DNA of 64,000 nucleotides from Rhizopus sp. PT2906. Taxonomy: Eukaryota; Mucoromycota; Mucoromycetes; Mucorales; Rhizopodaceae. Positions 23,938-35,832 of the stretch are shown in pieces (within the stretch, counting starts at the first letter, position 1; each line of letters opens with the position of its first letter). The notes under the pieces are model-generated. The model did no database searches. It was not told the DNA's origin and saw nothing but the letters and a program-made list of their open reading frames with translations. The stretch is from the NCBI GenBank assembly GCA_025529335.1, contig JAMYHX010000224.1, positions 1-64,000 of the forward strand, read 5' to 3'. Made by a program: the position numbers and the translations under genes.

Positions 23938-24844
23938 TTATTCTGAAATGAATTCGTTCACATCCTTTAACCAGCGTACATATTCTTTTTGTTCTTTATA
24001 ATCTATGTAGTCTGGTAAGAACGTAGCCAAGGCGGCATTGATACCACGCTCTTCCAAGAATCCTGTAAAAGTCGCTTGAAGGTCCTGAGAGAGCTCCTCA
24101 AAAAGTGGACCCATATAGAGATCCTGTCTCTGTTCCCCAATGTCATGTCGAAAGATATCGTGATGGTCAATTTCACCTTTTCTAAAATATCGAATGCCTT
24201 GAATATGGAAATAGCCATCCTGGGCGATCGTATTGAGGACAAGACTGCCCTTATCTTCCTTTTCTACCATCACAGTTGTTCTTACTGGGAATGATTTGTC
24301 TTCTGGCTTTTTTAGTTCTACATATTCATCTTCTTCTGGTATTACTTCTCCCTTTTCTTCTTCTACGATCTTATTGATATCAGAAATTGAAAATATCACG
24401 CTTACTCTACATATACAGCATAAGAAAGATATTTTCTTTTGGTTTTTCTATTTACTTTTCGTTTCCAAACGAGCGCCTCAGAGCTACTTTGTCACTACCC
24501 TCTTTATCTTCAATCTAAACAAACACTTAACAAGGGATACCTCTTTTTATTCTATTGCCTTACCTGAAATATGTTGGCATCTAAGAATTCCTTTACAAAA
24601 GCAGGGGGTTCGTTCTTGTCGCTTTCTTCAAAATGTATCTCTTCATGTAACTGATGAGCAAGATCGGAATCAACTGTTTTGTTATTAGTTTGTTAGACTG
24701 ATCAAGACCGTGTCTACCTTCACCACTGCTTAATCTCGGTATGGATAAAGTCAAGGCTCTGAGTGGATTAAGTTGATATCTTACAGCAGGCACTCTTGTT
24801 ACCCTGCTAACTACAGGAAATAAACCCTTGATGAAGGTAACCAT
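23938..24844 (-). CDS. MAM33: MAM33/p32 family mitochondrial matrix protein
   Basis: Acidic trimeric matrix protein (p32/gC1qBP family) involved in mitochondrial translation and respiratory function in yeast. Four exons. Exon 1 (ATG at 24844) has a basic leader, FIKGLFPVVSRVTRVPAVRY, typical for import. Exon 2 reads AHQLHEEIHFEE and FVKEFLDANIF. Exon 3 is short and ends RRSFGNEK. Exon 4 ends with the family-defining FLEERGINAALATFLPDYI and KEQKEYVRWLKDV. Length, about 260 residues, is usual. A poly-A run at 24848-24867 lies just 5' of the start. Convergent with the FHA gene. Confidence 0.92.
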
Positions 24845-24967
24845 AAGAAAAAAAAAAAAAAAAAAAAGAGGTGATCAAAAAATTGGAGAAGGGTTGGCAT
24901 AGTGACACACTGTTTCCTTATTTGATTTTTATTGTCAGAAATAAAAGGGTATATTATTGTATGATGA

Positions 24968-25987
24968 TTACATACGAAGATGCTTTTTAGATGATTTCGT
25001 ATTGACTTCATCGGAAGAAGAAAACGTCAACAAGAATGTCTTGGGCAGCAAGTTAGTCATTCGTTTCATTGCCCAAAATGTAAGATTTAGAGGAAAGAAC
25101 ATGCAGGTCATGATGAATCGTCTTGGTCTTTGCTCAAGTGTATAGCAAATGTACTGATCAATGTCTTGTACTTTTTTATCAATGGCCATAATCTTTTCCT
25201 CTGACCATAGACGAAACTCTAAATCTCGCTTTTCAATGCGTTTCATAGCTTTTGCTAATTGTTGGATATTTGGTGCAATACCATTTGTTACCTAAATTCT
25301 ACATGTAAATAAACAAAAACACACATCAATACACACACACTTTACTTGTCCTAAATCCTTTTTGGTAGCAAACGCTCTTCTTAGATCATATAGTTCCTCT
25401 TCCATGACATCCAATTTCTTTTGTAGTCTGTCCAGTTCACTTTCATTGACTGACACCTCATTCTGTAAGAACAACGTCCGCTCTCTCAATAGTGTCATAA
25501 CATGGACCAGTGGCTTCACACTGGCGGCTAAGACAAAAACGGTAATATTAAATGAACTCATGTACTTGTCATGATTGTTAAGGAAACGTCGACTGTAATA
25601 GAGTGTGTATCCTGCCATCAGTGGTGATAGAATAACCCAAGCAAGTCCCATGAGCTCATGCTTTCGAAGCTCTTGTTCCAACTCGGTTTTGTTTGCTTGG
25701 CTTATTCGGCGAGACCTTGCGCTTTCATAGTACGTCCATGGTACTGTAAACACATGAGCTTATCTTTTTTTTTATATCTGTTTATATATAGTTTTACCTG
25801 TAATCCATTTATAGACATAATACAGTATTAAAAGTATCAAAATAAAGTCACCCCAGTCTTCGGCATTTCCTACAACAAATGCACCAAGAGTTGGAATAAC
25901 TGCTAATAGAATAGGCCATGAAATAGAATTTAATGACATTTGAATTTCAGATCTATCTGGCCGAGAATTCTTTTCTTGTAAAGGCAT
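24968..25987 (-). CDS. Membrane protein with coiled coil, unrecognised
   Basis: Three exons, ATG at 25987. Exon 1 has a hydrophobic pair, WPILLAVIPTLGAFVVG and DFILILLILYYVYKWI. Exon 2 has EQELRKHELMGLAWVILSPL and a further membrane segment, NITVFVLAASVKPLVHVM. It then has a heptad-rich coiled coil from about FLQNEVSVNESELDRLQKKL to RRAFATKK. Exon 3 continues ELRLWSEEK-like helical sequence and ends near SSKKHLRM. It is probably an organelle or ER membrane protein with the coiled coil on one face. I do not recognise the family. It shares a 243-base divergent promoter with RRP42. Confidence 0.68.
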
Positions 25988-26007
25988 GTTTTAAAGGGTT
26001 TTTTTTT

Positions 26008-26038
<31 letters not shown>

Positions 26039-26230
26039 GAAAAGAAGAGGAAGGGAAAAATGCGAAACCAAAACATACGCGGTTTTGTTGATCTCTCTCT
26101 TTCTCTTTCTCTTTTATGCAAATCGGTCCTACAAATCACAAGATCCACCCTTTTCTGTTTTGTGACGCGATAAGCCACTGTTTTATATTTCTTTATTTCC
26201 CTCTTTTTTGTCTGGCTTTTTCCTTATAAA

Positions 26231-27310
26231 ATGCCTGCACCCCTTATTTCACCTGCTGAGAAGTCATATATTGAAGAAGGCATTCAACAAGATTGTCGTG
26301 CAGATGGTCGAGCTAGACTTGAATATCGTCACATGATTCTAGAAACAGGGCTTTTGTCACAAGCAAGCGGAAGTGCACGATGTCGTTTAGGAGATAGTGA
26401 CGTGCTTGTAGGTGTCAAGGTGGAAATTGGTGAAATCGAACAGAATCAACCTAATCAAGGGCGTATTGTTTGTAATGTGGAATGGTAAACAAAAAACAGT
26501 TGCTATTTAGAAAATAATAGATTAAAACATTTAATAGCTCACCAAGTGCATCTCAACAGTTTGAAGGACGTGGAGCAGATGAAATCAATAACTCATTGAC
26601 AATGGCTGTTGACAGACTATTTAACGGACCACAAAGTGGACTTGACCTTGAAAAATTATGTATCATACCAGGACAACAATGTTGGATTATTTATATTGAT
26701 GCTATGGTAACCCCCCCTCTTTTTTTTTTTGTCAAAGTATAAAATGCTGACATGTATTTTCTAAAAGGTCATGGATGCCGCAGGCAATTTATTAGACTGT
26801 ATCGTCATGACAGTACGTGCTGCATTATATAACACACGTATTCCTAAAACCGAAATTCAAGACTTGGGTGAAGGCGAATATGAATTTGAAGTCATGGATG
26901 ACGTGGAAGATGCAGAACCTATTGCCGGTTGGGAGAATTTACCAATCACAGTAACTCTATACAAAATTGCAGATAGATATATTATTGATCCTACGATTCT
27001 TGAAGAGCTGTGTTCTCAAGTAACGTTAACAGTGGGCGTTAATCGAAACGGATCCGTTTGCAGCATACAGAAAGGAGGAAATGGCAGTATTGAGCCAAGC
27101 CTGTTAACAGAAATGATACAGGTAAAAGATATGGGATATAGAATATATATATGATTGACATTCATCTGCTCTTAGACTGCAACTACTTTAGCAAAGCCTA
27201 TGCTGCAGCAATTGGATGCTAAATTAATAGAAGAAGAAGATCAGGTTCAAGAGAAGAGAAGAAATGGACTGCCAGTTGAAAAGCTTGGATTCTTTGCTTC
27301 TGTCATTTAA
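26231..27310 (+). CDS. RRP42: Exosome core subunit RRP42 (RNase PH fold)
   Basis: Structural subunit of the six-membered RNase PH-like ring of the RNA exosome (nucleus and cytoplasm). Exons 26231-26484, 26538-26706, 26768-27121 and 27176-27310 join in frame. Landmarks: SPAEKSYIEEGIQQDCRADG and RMILETG-like strands at the N-terminus; SGSARCRLGDSDVLVGVKVE; DLEKLCIIPGQQCWIIYID; GGNGSIEPSLLTEMI; and the C-terminus LGFFASVI. About 300 residues, the normal size. The stop is 35 bases from that of the convergent methyltransferase B. Confidence 0.95.
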
Positions 27311-27345
27311 ACACATGTGTATATAGTATTAATAAATCACTTCAA

Positions 27346-28638
27346 TCAAAGCTTTTGAGCAGCAACCGCGTTAAAGTTATAGAATCCACATTTAGTAAGC
27401 ATACACTTGTGAAGGTCTTTCACAAATTTTTGCTGTTCTACCTCATCGGTTACTCCCATGGCGGGTCCGAGCACCGACATGGCTCCTCGAGCTCCTTCTG
27501 ACCAGCTCCAGGCTAACTTTTTGGCAGCTATTGTGCCTGTGGCTATTTTGATAACATTATTTACACTGTAGAACGATTATGGCGTACACTTACTTGTATC
27601 TGTCGGGATATACACTGACTCTAATATTTTAGTATTACCAGCTTCTCTCAACATTCTCTCCAACTCCCTGCCAACAGAAGGAATTTGTCCTCTTTGCTGA
27701 CATATAATATGCACTAAAAAGATAGTGAGTATACGCCGAAATGGATGGCCATACACAACTTACGGGCCTTGCTTGCTTTATAAAATAAGTTGTCCGTTTC
27801 TTTTGGTAGCTAGCAAAGCCAATTAAGCTATGGTGAGTGAATGTAACGCATCACTTACGTCCAAATTAGGTTCAAGAACCTGAACGATTCCTCCGGGCTT
27901 AGTAACACGTAAGATTTCCTTGATAGCTTTCGGCCATTCATTACTTCGTAAAGCGAGGACGAATAACCTCATGTGCACAAAATCAAATGTATTATCGGCA
28001 TAGGGCAACTCCTCAACTACATTTCCTGTACAAAACCTAAGTTGTTCAGGCATGGTCTTTCTGTTGATAACGTCCACCATGTCACAACCTTGGTATCTGC
28101 AGTTAGGGTAGTCATTCATCATGTCCTTTTGATAAGAAGTTAATGGGCCAGTTCAAACCATTACTCTTGCTGTATTTACTATAATCCATGCACCTGGACC
28201 ACATCCTACATCTAGAATGTCTATTCCTCTATTGAAATCTAACACTTCTGTAACGCTGGGCAATACATTCCTATAGAAAGGCAATTCTAATTTTACAAAA
28301 AAGAGTAATGAACAATAGTTCATCTTACGTCTTGAACACTTCTTTAACCGCATAGTGTTGCTAAATGAATAAATTAGAATATTCCTTACGCCATTGGTAT
28401 ATTATCTTACTGCTGAGAGCCTCATCTGTTCGCTATCATCCTTGGGTAGCCAATAGGTTGAAGTTTGAACGTTATGAAACTCTCGCTTTGTAGTAGGTAT
28501 GGTGATATTGTTTGTGCTGTCATCCATAGAACTTTGCTCTGTTTCTGCCATAGCTGCCCTGTCAAATACTTTTTGCTGTTGCTCGCTATAGTTTTTAAAG
28601 GTCAATTTAATACGACACTTTGTGAAATGGTTTCCCAT
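27346..28638 (-). CDS. SAM-dependent methyltransferase, LaeA/UMTA-like, copy B
   Basis: Same seven-exon plan as copies A, C and D. ATG at 28638, TGA at 27346-27348. Exon 1 starts MGNHFTKCRIKL and carries REFHNVQTSTYWLPKDD. Motif I reads DILDVGCGPGAW. The central exon has DYPNCRYQGCDMVDVINRK, YADNTFDFVHMRLFVLAL and a PGG turn. The last exon ends AAAQKL. Protein divergence from A, C and D is considerable, so this is an older paralogue. It ends 35 bases from RRP42. Splice sites are canonical and no lesion was seen. Substrate unknown. Confidence 0.87.
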
Positions 28639-29039
28639 TGTTTAAGTAGAAAAAAAAAGAATACCTTTTTATAATGTAAAACTAAGAGGAGGGGAAACTA
28701 GAAGTATCTTTTCTTCTTATTTTCGCAAGTGTAACTTGGCTGACCTGTTTCTCTGCAACTCAAACCTTACACATGAACTCGTGTGTTCTATATGAATGTA
28801 AACCTGTGGAATTTGCTGATACAGCTAAGGGTAATATAATAGATGTAGATCAATAGGTAACTGCAGTTACCACTTTATGACTAGTCACATGTTTATATGA
28901 CAAGCTATTAGATATGATTTACAGTCTTAAGGATAATAGGAATATACATATGCCTCTTATGGATATATTTTAAGCATCACTAGGTTCTAGAAGCAAATGT
29001 CCGATTAAAAAAAGGATTATCATTTTATAAGCCGTCTTT

Positions 29040-29360
29040 ACTTTTTTGAGCAGCAGTACGTATGGCTATTATCATCGACCAGACACTGCTAAATATCTGA
29101 CAGAAACCTCTGTTGCTTAGCTTCATCTTTTGATCCCAATATTATTGCACATAGTGACGTTACCCCTTTGACCCATTGGCCTCAACCCCATGCTAGTAAC
29201 TTGGCAGCTTTGGCACTTGTGGCTATTACGTTGTTCATAAATAACGGATATGTGATTTTTTCTTATAAAAAAATAAAGCAACTTCCATTGCAACTTTAAT
29301 GGTTGCCTATCAATGATCACAAACTTGTAAAATACCCTTTGTAATTGCTCCAACATAACA
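29040..29360 (-). pseudogene. Decayed 3' part of a methyltransferase of the same family
   Basis: The minus strand still spells pieces of exon 5 (LEQLQRVFYKF, compare LPEQKDTVFYKS in copy C). It also spells exon 7: SAKAAKLLAWG then a stop where the family has W, then SKDEAKQQRFLSDI, and a stop. Exon 6 is not recognisable. Stops and frame breaks show it is dead. Confidence 0.65.
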
Positions 29361-29760
29361 GTAAAACCTACTTGGCTTTACTAGAAGGATATTATGAAGG
29401 TCAGGCGAATAAGCAAAGGAACCGTCCATTACGTATCACCTAATAAAGGCAGGAAAAAAGGTACGTTTCCTAGTAACAAAAAATTCATGTGGCATTTCCG
29501 CCTTTTTAGTCTTTTCAAGGTCACAGATGTAAACAAACAAAAAAGTATAAAAGAAGGCCTTTTTTCACTCTATTTTTTTCCGGTTTGCCCCAATTCTGAT
29601 AGTATTATTTATGATGCTTGAGGAAGTAGATAGTCTTTCTCTCAAAAGGGAGGGATTGGCTAGTTAACATTTTTATAAACTTACTTCGGTGACTCACCTT
29701 TACTCTTTGATAACACCGCCCCCTTGCGATTGTGGCTACAATGCAACAAGGTGAGCTATA

Positions 29761-29860
29761 CAGTGTTTTTAAAAATCAATGTCGCGCCAAGATGTCGCAT
29801 CCCTGTATATTTTGTACTGTAAAAATTCAATTTTTGCAACATTACTTTCTGGAAATATTG
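29761..29860 (-). mobile_element. 100-bp TA-flanked MITE, copy 1
   Basis: Starts CAGTGTTTTTAAAAATCAAT and ends CTTTCTGGAAATATTG, with a TA on each side (29759-29760 and 29861-29862). It is the reverse complement of the copies at 42871 and 53917. Ends are imperfect inverted repeats. The TA flanks and CAGT end suggest a non-autonomous Tc1/mariner-type element. Confidence 0.8.
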
Positions 29861-30875
29861 TAAACTACACCACGGTTGGGATTATTGTGTAATTCTGAGA
29901 ATAAAGTGATGTTTCGTGTAACTATTCATTATAAATACCATATATGAATTCTACATGGATAAAAATACTAGGCTAAGAATCGCCTACTCACGACCCCCTA
30001 GGCAGTCAGCTCCACCCTCTTGGGACCCTAGTAGCTTTGCTTCAGGCATAAACGCTTCCTTCGCTTGCTTGGCATCTTACTAGGTTTGCTTCAGGTAGAA
30101 ATATAGCGCTCGTCTAGGAAGCCTCTGGTACACGCCTTGCGTACTTTAAGAAATGGCAATACTAGATGCTCTTTAGGAGCCCTTGCAAAAACGAGATGAA
30201 CGTAGTTATGTTACGAATGTCAATGATTAATTTTTAATATTTATCTTTGCTCTATACTACTATGTTTACACTTGCACAGTAAAAGGAGAGTGCTTATTAC
30301 AAAGTTGAATCAGTCTACTTGGTTTAATAAAATATTAACAAGGTCAAATAGAATGACTTACCTTTCAAGGTATTTCATTACGCACACATGCAAAGAAGGA
30401 AGCCTAACTACATATGAACGTTCAGTTTAGATACATATAATATAAGCTACTGCTAGAGCTATTTTAACTTACAGTTGTGTTTGAGACTAAAGTGTCAAGT
30501 TACGCAGTTTTTTTCATAACTCTATTATAAACACTGTAGGGCCGTTGCGAAGAAAAGAACCTCCCTCTGACGTGTTTGATATGAATCATTATAATACTTT
30601 ATAATCTTACAGTAGAGCATACATTCTACTTAACATTCATCTATCGCATCTGATGAGAATAAGAATAAACGTACTGACAACATTGACAAATAATCACACT
30701 GACTACATTAATATAAGTAGCAGTCATAGATTCTCCTTGTAAAATACACACGCGTCTTCTTTTTATAAAGAATCAAATTCGCAAGACATCGACTTATTTC
30801 TTTTTTTCAATAACAAAGGTAATACAGCATGCATCCTCACTTTTTTTTTAAGTGGATATGTCTACCGTACCATGA
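29861..30875. other. Gene-poor stretch, nothing recognised
   Basis: Contains a short less AT-rich patch at 29985-30180 with an imperfect internal duplication (CTAGTAGCTTTGCTTCAGG and ACTAGGTTTGCTTCAGG). No frame, RNA gene or transposon end can be supported. Confidence 0.4.
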
Positions 30876-31109
30876 TTGGTTACAATCGTTAATATATGCT
30901 TTGTATGTCATAAAACATATTCAACACCCCGAAAGCTACGCGGACCTATGAAGAGGCACAACGTCAACTTGCCTGAGCGACCCACTGGTATTAGACGTCA
31001 TGACAATGCCGACTATTCCTTTATAAAGTCCGATTGCAAACATCCACACGTCGAAACGCACTTTAGTTGTCCTTTAGAACAAAATGTTGCTATGATTAAG
31101 CTTGATTGA
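30876..31109 (+). pseudogene. Zinc-finger fragment with a lost ligand
   Basis: The frame reads CFVCHKTYSTPRKLRG then PMKRH. It looks like a C2H2 finger whose first His is Pro. Downstream, RRHDNADYSFIKS has no known motif. There is no promoter or splice support. It is probably a fragment of a transposon-related or duplicated gene. Confidence 0.35.
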
Positions 31110-31147
31110 ATAAAAAAAAGCACTAGTATTGTCTTCTTACCCCCATT

Positions 31148-31329
31148 AATCTTATTCGCTCATCATCGTCCTTGGGCAGTCAATAGGTTGAGGTTTTGAC
31201 TTGATGAAACTCTCTTTCTTTTGGCAACGTTATCTTGTCCGTACCTGTGCTATACTCACTAGTGTAGGATGATGTTTGATCTGCTTATGCCATGTATGTT
31301 TGAGTACCCTTCTCTTGCTTTGAACTCAT
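31148..31329 (-). pseudogene. Decayed exon 1 of a methyltransferase of the same family
   Basis: From an ATG at 31329 the minus strand reads MSSKQEKGTQTYMA, a stop, then KEREFHQVKTSTY, a TGA exactly where all intact copies have Trp (YWLPKD), and LPKDDDERIRLMG. It is clearly the first exon of the same family. It may belong to the same dead gene as 29040-29360, since orientation agrees and it lies 1.8 kb upstream. Confidence 0.7.
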
Positions 31330-31830
31330 GCTAGTGTCTCTCTTTGATAAGCATCCATCCATATATAAGGTACAATAAAATTTTTATGTCTCTACCTGTT
31401 TTCTTATTTAAAGCGAAACAAGAGGGAATGACAGGCTTTTTCTGGTGTTTTCTTATGATGTTACGTGTAACATTTATACAAGCATCTTTTGAAAGATTCT
31501 ATTGACCAATACAAAGAAAGAAAGAAAAATAGAGCTTAAGGAGTAAAATACTCAACTTTATGACAGCTAGGACGTGATTTTTATATGGAACTATAGAGTA
31601 GAGTTGCTTTCTAAGTGCACTGTTACGTTGGCAAAAGGTGTTACTCAATACAAAAACATGAGTACCATAAGTTCTAAGAAGACTGTACCCCTCTTTATGA
31701 AAGGTTAAACAAAAGTGAAAAATCCCTCATGCGCACGAGTCAAATAAGAATAAGCGGTAATACATGATACCAATGACGATGATTTTTACTTGATATACAT
31801 TGTTATATATACAGTCTATAATGATTTTAT
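31330..31830. other. Spacer, nothing recognised
   Basis: AT-rich DNA between a methyltransferase relic and the 3' end of the mitochondrial carrier gene. Confidence 0.4.
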
Positions 31831-33008
31831 TTAGTTCATTGCCTTCATAGCCAGCTCATAGGCAAAGAAGGTAGCAGCATTAGCAGGAAAAGCTCTTGCC
31901 ATGGTTGGACCGACGCCATTGAAAAATGCCTTATATCCTGCTTCTCTTACCAGCGCACGGAATGCGGCAACCGAAGATTTGATTCTGTTACAGATTTGTA
32001 AGCAGTTTGCACAAGCGTGTGTGTCTTCTTTTCTTACCTGGGATCATTTTGCATTCGACTCTTGATGACATCTTGAGGATAGGCAGGAATCCAAGCACCA
32101 AACCCAGATAGACCACCAGCCATCAACAGATCAAAAGTAGATAGAGTCTGATCAGGGCCCTTCATGTACTGGAAGGTGCGCTTTAGTCCTTCGTATGTGA
32201 CTATAAAGCATGTATGTTAAATAACCGTCGTACGTTATTCTTTTGAACTTACTAAAGTATAAACCGTAGCTTGGACAATCTCTTAGCAATGTAATTCCTA
32301 TTCCTCTGTAGATACCTAACGGTCCTTGAGCGCGCACAGTACGAATACCACAATCAATAACACCTTTATACTAAAATGTATCCAGTTAGTATAGAGACAG
32401 GGATTAGCAACAAAAAACTTACAGGAGGTTCAAGCCTGCCATTAGCACCAATGATACCAGCAGGATCCTGTGTCTGAAGCTTGACCTTTAACAGCTCAAT
32501 TGGACAATTGAAAAAGGCCATGACTGTTCCTGCCATAGAGCCTGCCATACCGATCTCAGCCAAAGACAACACTTTGTTTGCGTCTCCTCCTTGAAACATT
32601 CTTCTAAACTCGCCGTTGCACATGAAAACAACTGCGTTACATAAGCCAATACCAGCAAGTGGAGAAGCAACACCACGATATAAGCCTTTAGGCTACAAAA
32701 TGATCGAGTATGTCAGTCATGAAGAAAAAAGAAAATCCTCATAGCCTTACACCTTCAGATTGAACTAATTGTCGAAAACAATCTACAGCATTCTTATAAA
32801 TAGGGGGAGAAGGTTGTGTCTGTAACCTGACTTTAAGGGTATCAAAAGGGTGGCCTATGCATATATTTAATATATAAAAAAAAGGGTCCAATTTAAATAG
32901 ATATTTACCAACTATAACCTGTGCCCAACCACCACAAGTTCCAGCAATCAAGTCTTGAGCTAATTTAGGTATTTGCAATCGGACACTTTCTTCCTTGTAT
33001 GTAGCCAT
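31831..33008 (-). CDS. Mitochondrial carrier (SLC25) family protein
   Basis: Inner-membrane solute carrier with six helices in three repeats. About six exons, ATG at 33006-33008, TAA at 31831-31833. The three signature motifs are visible: HPFDTLKVRLQTQ, CPIELLKVKLQTQ and YPQDVIKSRMQND. Other recognisable parts are DLIAGTCGGWAQVIVG at the start, KGLYRGVASPLAGIGLCNAV, GIYRGIGITLLRDCPSYG and MARAFPANAATFFAYE near the end. The arrangement resembles the acylcarnitine and basic amino-acid carrier branch (Crc1/Ort1/Ymc1). Substrate cannot be fixed by eye. No lesion was seen. Confidence 0.9.
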
Positions 33009-33304
33009 TATTTTTAAAAAGAAAAAAAAAAGGAAAAAAAGGGGCAACAGTCCAAAGAAGAGTTAAAACTTTTCAGCCAATCAAATGATTTCTTCAATTG
33101 CTCAGTAACAGATCATAGAGAGATATTTGTAAGAAAAAAAAAAAGGGGGTTTATAAAATATAAAAATAAAATAAACAAATATATAAATTTCACAGATTTT
33201 TGAATCGTTTCTATATGGCAGCTTGTATTCTTTTTTTTTGGATTATTTTTTGATCTACAATATTTTTCTTTTTTTGTGTTTTTTTGGTCGTTTTTATCAA
33301 AAAA

Positions 33305-35832
33305 TTAGGTGTGGTTAGAAGAGGGGCCGCTGACACTTCCTCTAGGTTTCTAATGAACACGTTAATATCTTCCCTATCTTTCATTTTATATTACTTACGC
33401 CGTGATGAGGAACCTTGTAAGTATCATCTGGCACTTGTTTTGATACTTTAGAATTTCTAAAATCTTCAATCGTCTTGTACTTGTTCAATAATTCTGTCAT
33501 GCGTTCATTGAACTTGAGCTTTCTCTTGTTCTTGTCTTTACGGTAATAGTTGTATGCCCAGAACTTTTCAAGACCATAAAGATGACCACGATCATAGTCA
33601 GCCAAAGTCAATTCTTGGAAGTCTTGAAACAATTCTTTACGATAAGTCTTTTCAAGACCATAAGAATAGAATCGGAAGAGACATTCTAAACCATATCTAT
33701 CTCACGCATTAGTAATAAAGATCAATATATCATTTTTTTTTTTTTACCTGTAGTTTTGATTAGCATCTTCAACTGCCAATCTCTTAAACTCATTATACAT
33801 GCGCTTGTTAAAATGATCACGTAAGAAATGAGACCAGAAACGGAACAAAGTGTTCATTTCCTGTGAATGACCAACACCCAACTTCTTACGTTCTCTTAAT
33901 GCCTTGGCATGATATTTATGATATTTGTGTTGGACAAAGCCATTTTCACGCAAGAGTTCATGGCTAGGATGTTGGAAGGTGCCAAAAGAGTGTGCCATAT
34001 CAACAGAGGTAGAAAGTAAACCTTCAGCGGGCGACTTGCCATAGCTTGTGGATAAGAAGTCATTGGGATTGTAGTGATAAGGTTGATCAGACAAGACCCA
34101 ACCGACATGAGCATGATCATGATTGGCGCCTTTACGTGTAGGTGTTGTGCCAAAGAAGGCTGAGCTAGGGAGCGACTCAGGGCGAACAGCATAGAATCGA
34201 GGAGCTTTGTCGTTCTTAATAGGCTTGGCGTGGATGGTTGTTGTTGAGATTTGAGCACCAACTTGCTCACCGTTATGATGTACTTCACGAGACTTTAATT
34301 GATCAAATTGTTCCTTACCAACAGAGCCAACCTTGATATTATTTTGTGTATGCGTGCGAAGGCCGCTCTCATACTGATAAAGACCCTCATTAATCATTTC
34401 AGAGATATCTTCATTGATCTTTGCACGGTTATAGTTGGTATGTGTACGGTCTTGCTTGCGCTGTGTAACGATCATGATACGGGCAACCGTCTCATCATCC
34501 ATTTCAAGATCATCTTCCTCCTCTTCTTCGTCTTCAGAGAGGTAATATTTCTTTACCGTATCCTTACGGCTACCATCTGTCCAATCATCATCTTCAAAAT
34601 CAAACAAGTCCTCGTCTTCCTTTGATGTGTCCTTGCTGACCGACTTGCGACGTTCGATGGGTGAAGACGAAGGAAGCAAGCTGGTGCCAGCCAAGGAAGC
34701 CAAAGTAGGTTGAGGATTGGGAGAGGAGTTTTGCTTGACGACCTCAGCGGCTGTAGGGCCGGTCTTGGGAATAGGTGCAGGTTTCACGGGCTGTGGTCCA
34801 GGAACAACAGCGGGCATGATCCAAGGCTCCCATCCTTCTCTCTTGCGAATCTTATCGCCTTTACGTTCGACGACTTGGCTGTTATCAAGTGCTTCACGAA
34901 TCAAGTCAAGATCAGTCGTTAAACCCTTAACACGGTTGAAGTTGGCAACAAAGGACAAGTCGACAAAACCGTTTGAATCCATTTGCTTTCTTAAATAAAG
35001 ATCCTTACAGAGGTTGTCAATGCTAAAGTAATACTCACTAAAAAGTAGTTAGTATATGAATATAAAATGAATATTATTATTTTACATTTGCTGCATGATG
35101 TAAACTTTCAATGTCTCTGCATCTACTTGAACAAAGGCAGGTGTCTTGTGATAAGGCTTATGGTACAATGGCTTTCTCGATCGAGATTTGTTAGTTTGAT
35201 GATGGTGATGGTGAGGTTGTTGTTGTGATTGAGGTGCTTTCTTTTCTTCATCTTTCTTTTTATCGCTGCTGACGGCAGTATTGCCCTTGGTTTCATTGGC
35301 AACAGGGGTAGCAGGAGCGCTTTTTGTCTCTTTTGCCTGATCCTTTTGTTGTTTTGATCCACGACGACCCTCAGATTTTTTACTATGGCGGTCACCCGCA
35401 GCTGAGCGACGACGACCATGTTTGCGGCCTGATCGGGGTGCATGGACAATAGTAGGCGTAAATGGCTTCCATTGACCTTTGCTCTTGACTTTGGGAGCAA
35501 CTAATTTTTCCGACTCTTCGCTGGTGTTGCTTGGTTCAGTCGTAGCGGCCTCTTTGGGTGCAGGCCAATCTAAGGATGACAGTTGTTAGATTAACTTTCC
35601 TTCAGGGAGAGGGGGTTCTTTGTTATAATTTACCAGCAACAACAGCTTCATTCTTTTCGGTTTCAGTTGGATTCTTGGTTACTTTCCAAGCACTCTTTTC
35701 AGGAATGGGTGCTGGCACAGTCTGTGGTTGTTCCTTCTTGACGGGTTGATCTTCTTTTTCAGGAGTAGTCGTAGTAATAGTAGTATTAGCTGTGTTGGTC
35801 GTATTTGTGGGTTCGTTAATAGTCTTTTCCAT
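33305..35832 (-). CDS. LARP1-type La-related protein (La motif plus DM15 repeats)
   Basis: RNA-binding regulator of translation; LARP1 proteins bind the cap of TOP mRNAs. Exons 35634-35832, 35086-35569, 33748-35037, 33399-33696 and 33305-33349 join in frame. The N-terminus is Thr/Pro-rich and basic ([11 protein letters not shown]; poly-His). The La motif is [20 protein letters not shown] then [18 protein letters not shown]. An acidic linker follows, and then DM15 repeats: [49 protein letters not shown] and [13 protein letters not shown]. Ascomycete Slf1/Sro9 lack DM15, so this is the fuller animal-like form. The last 15 codons ([14 protein letters not shown]) are spliced on after a 49-base intron. 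Confidence 0.93.
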
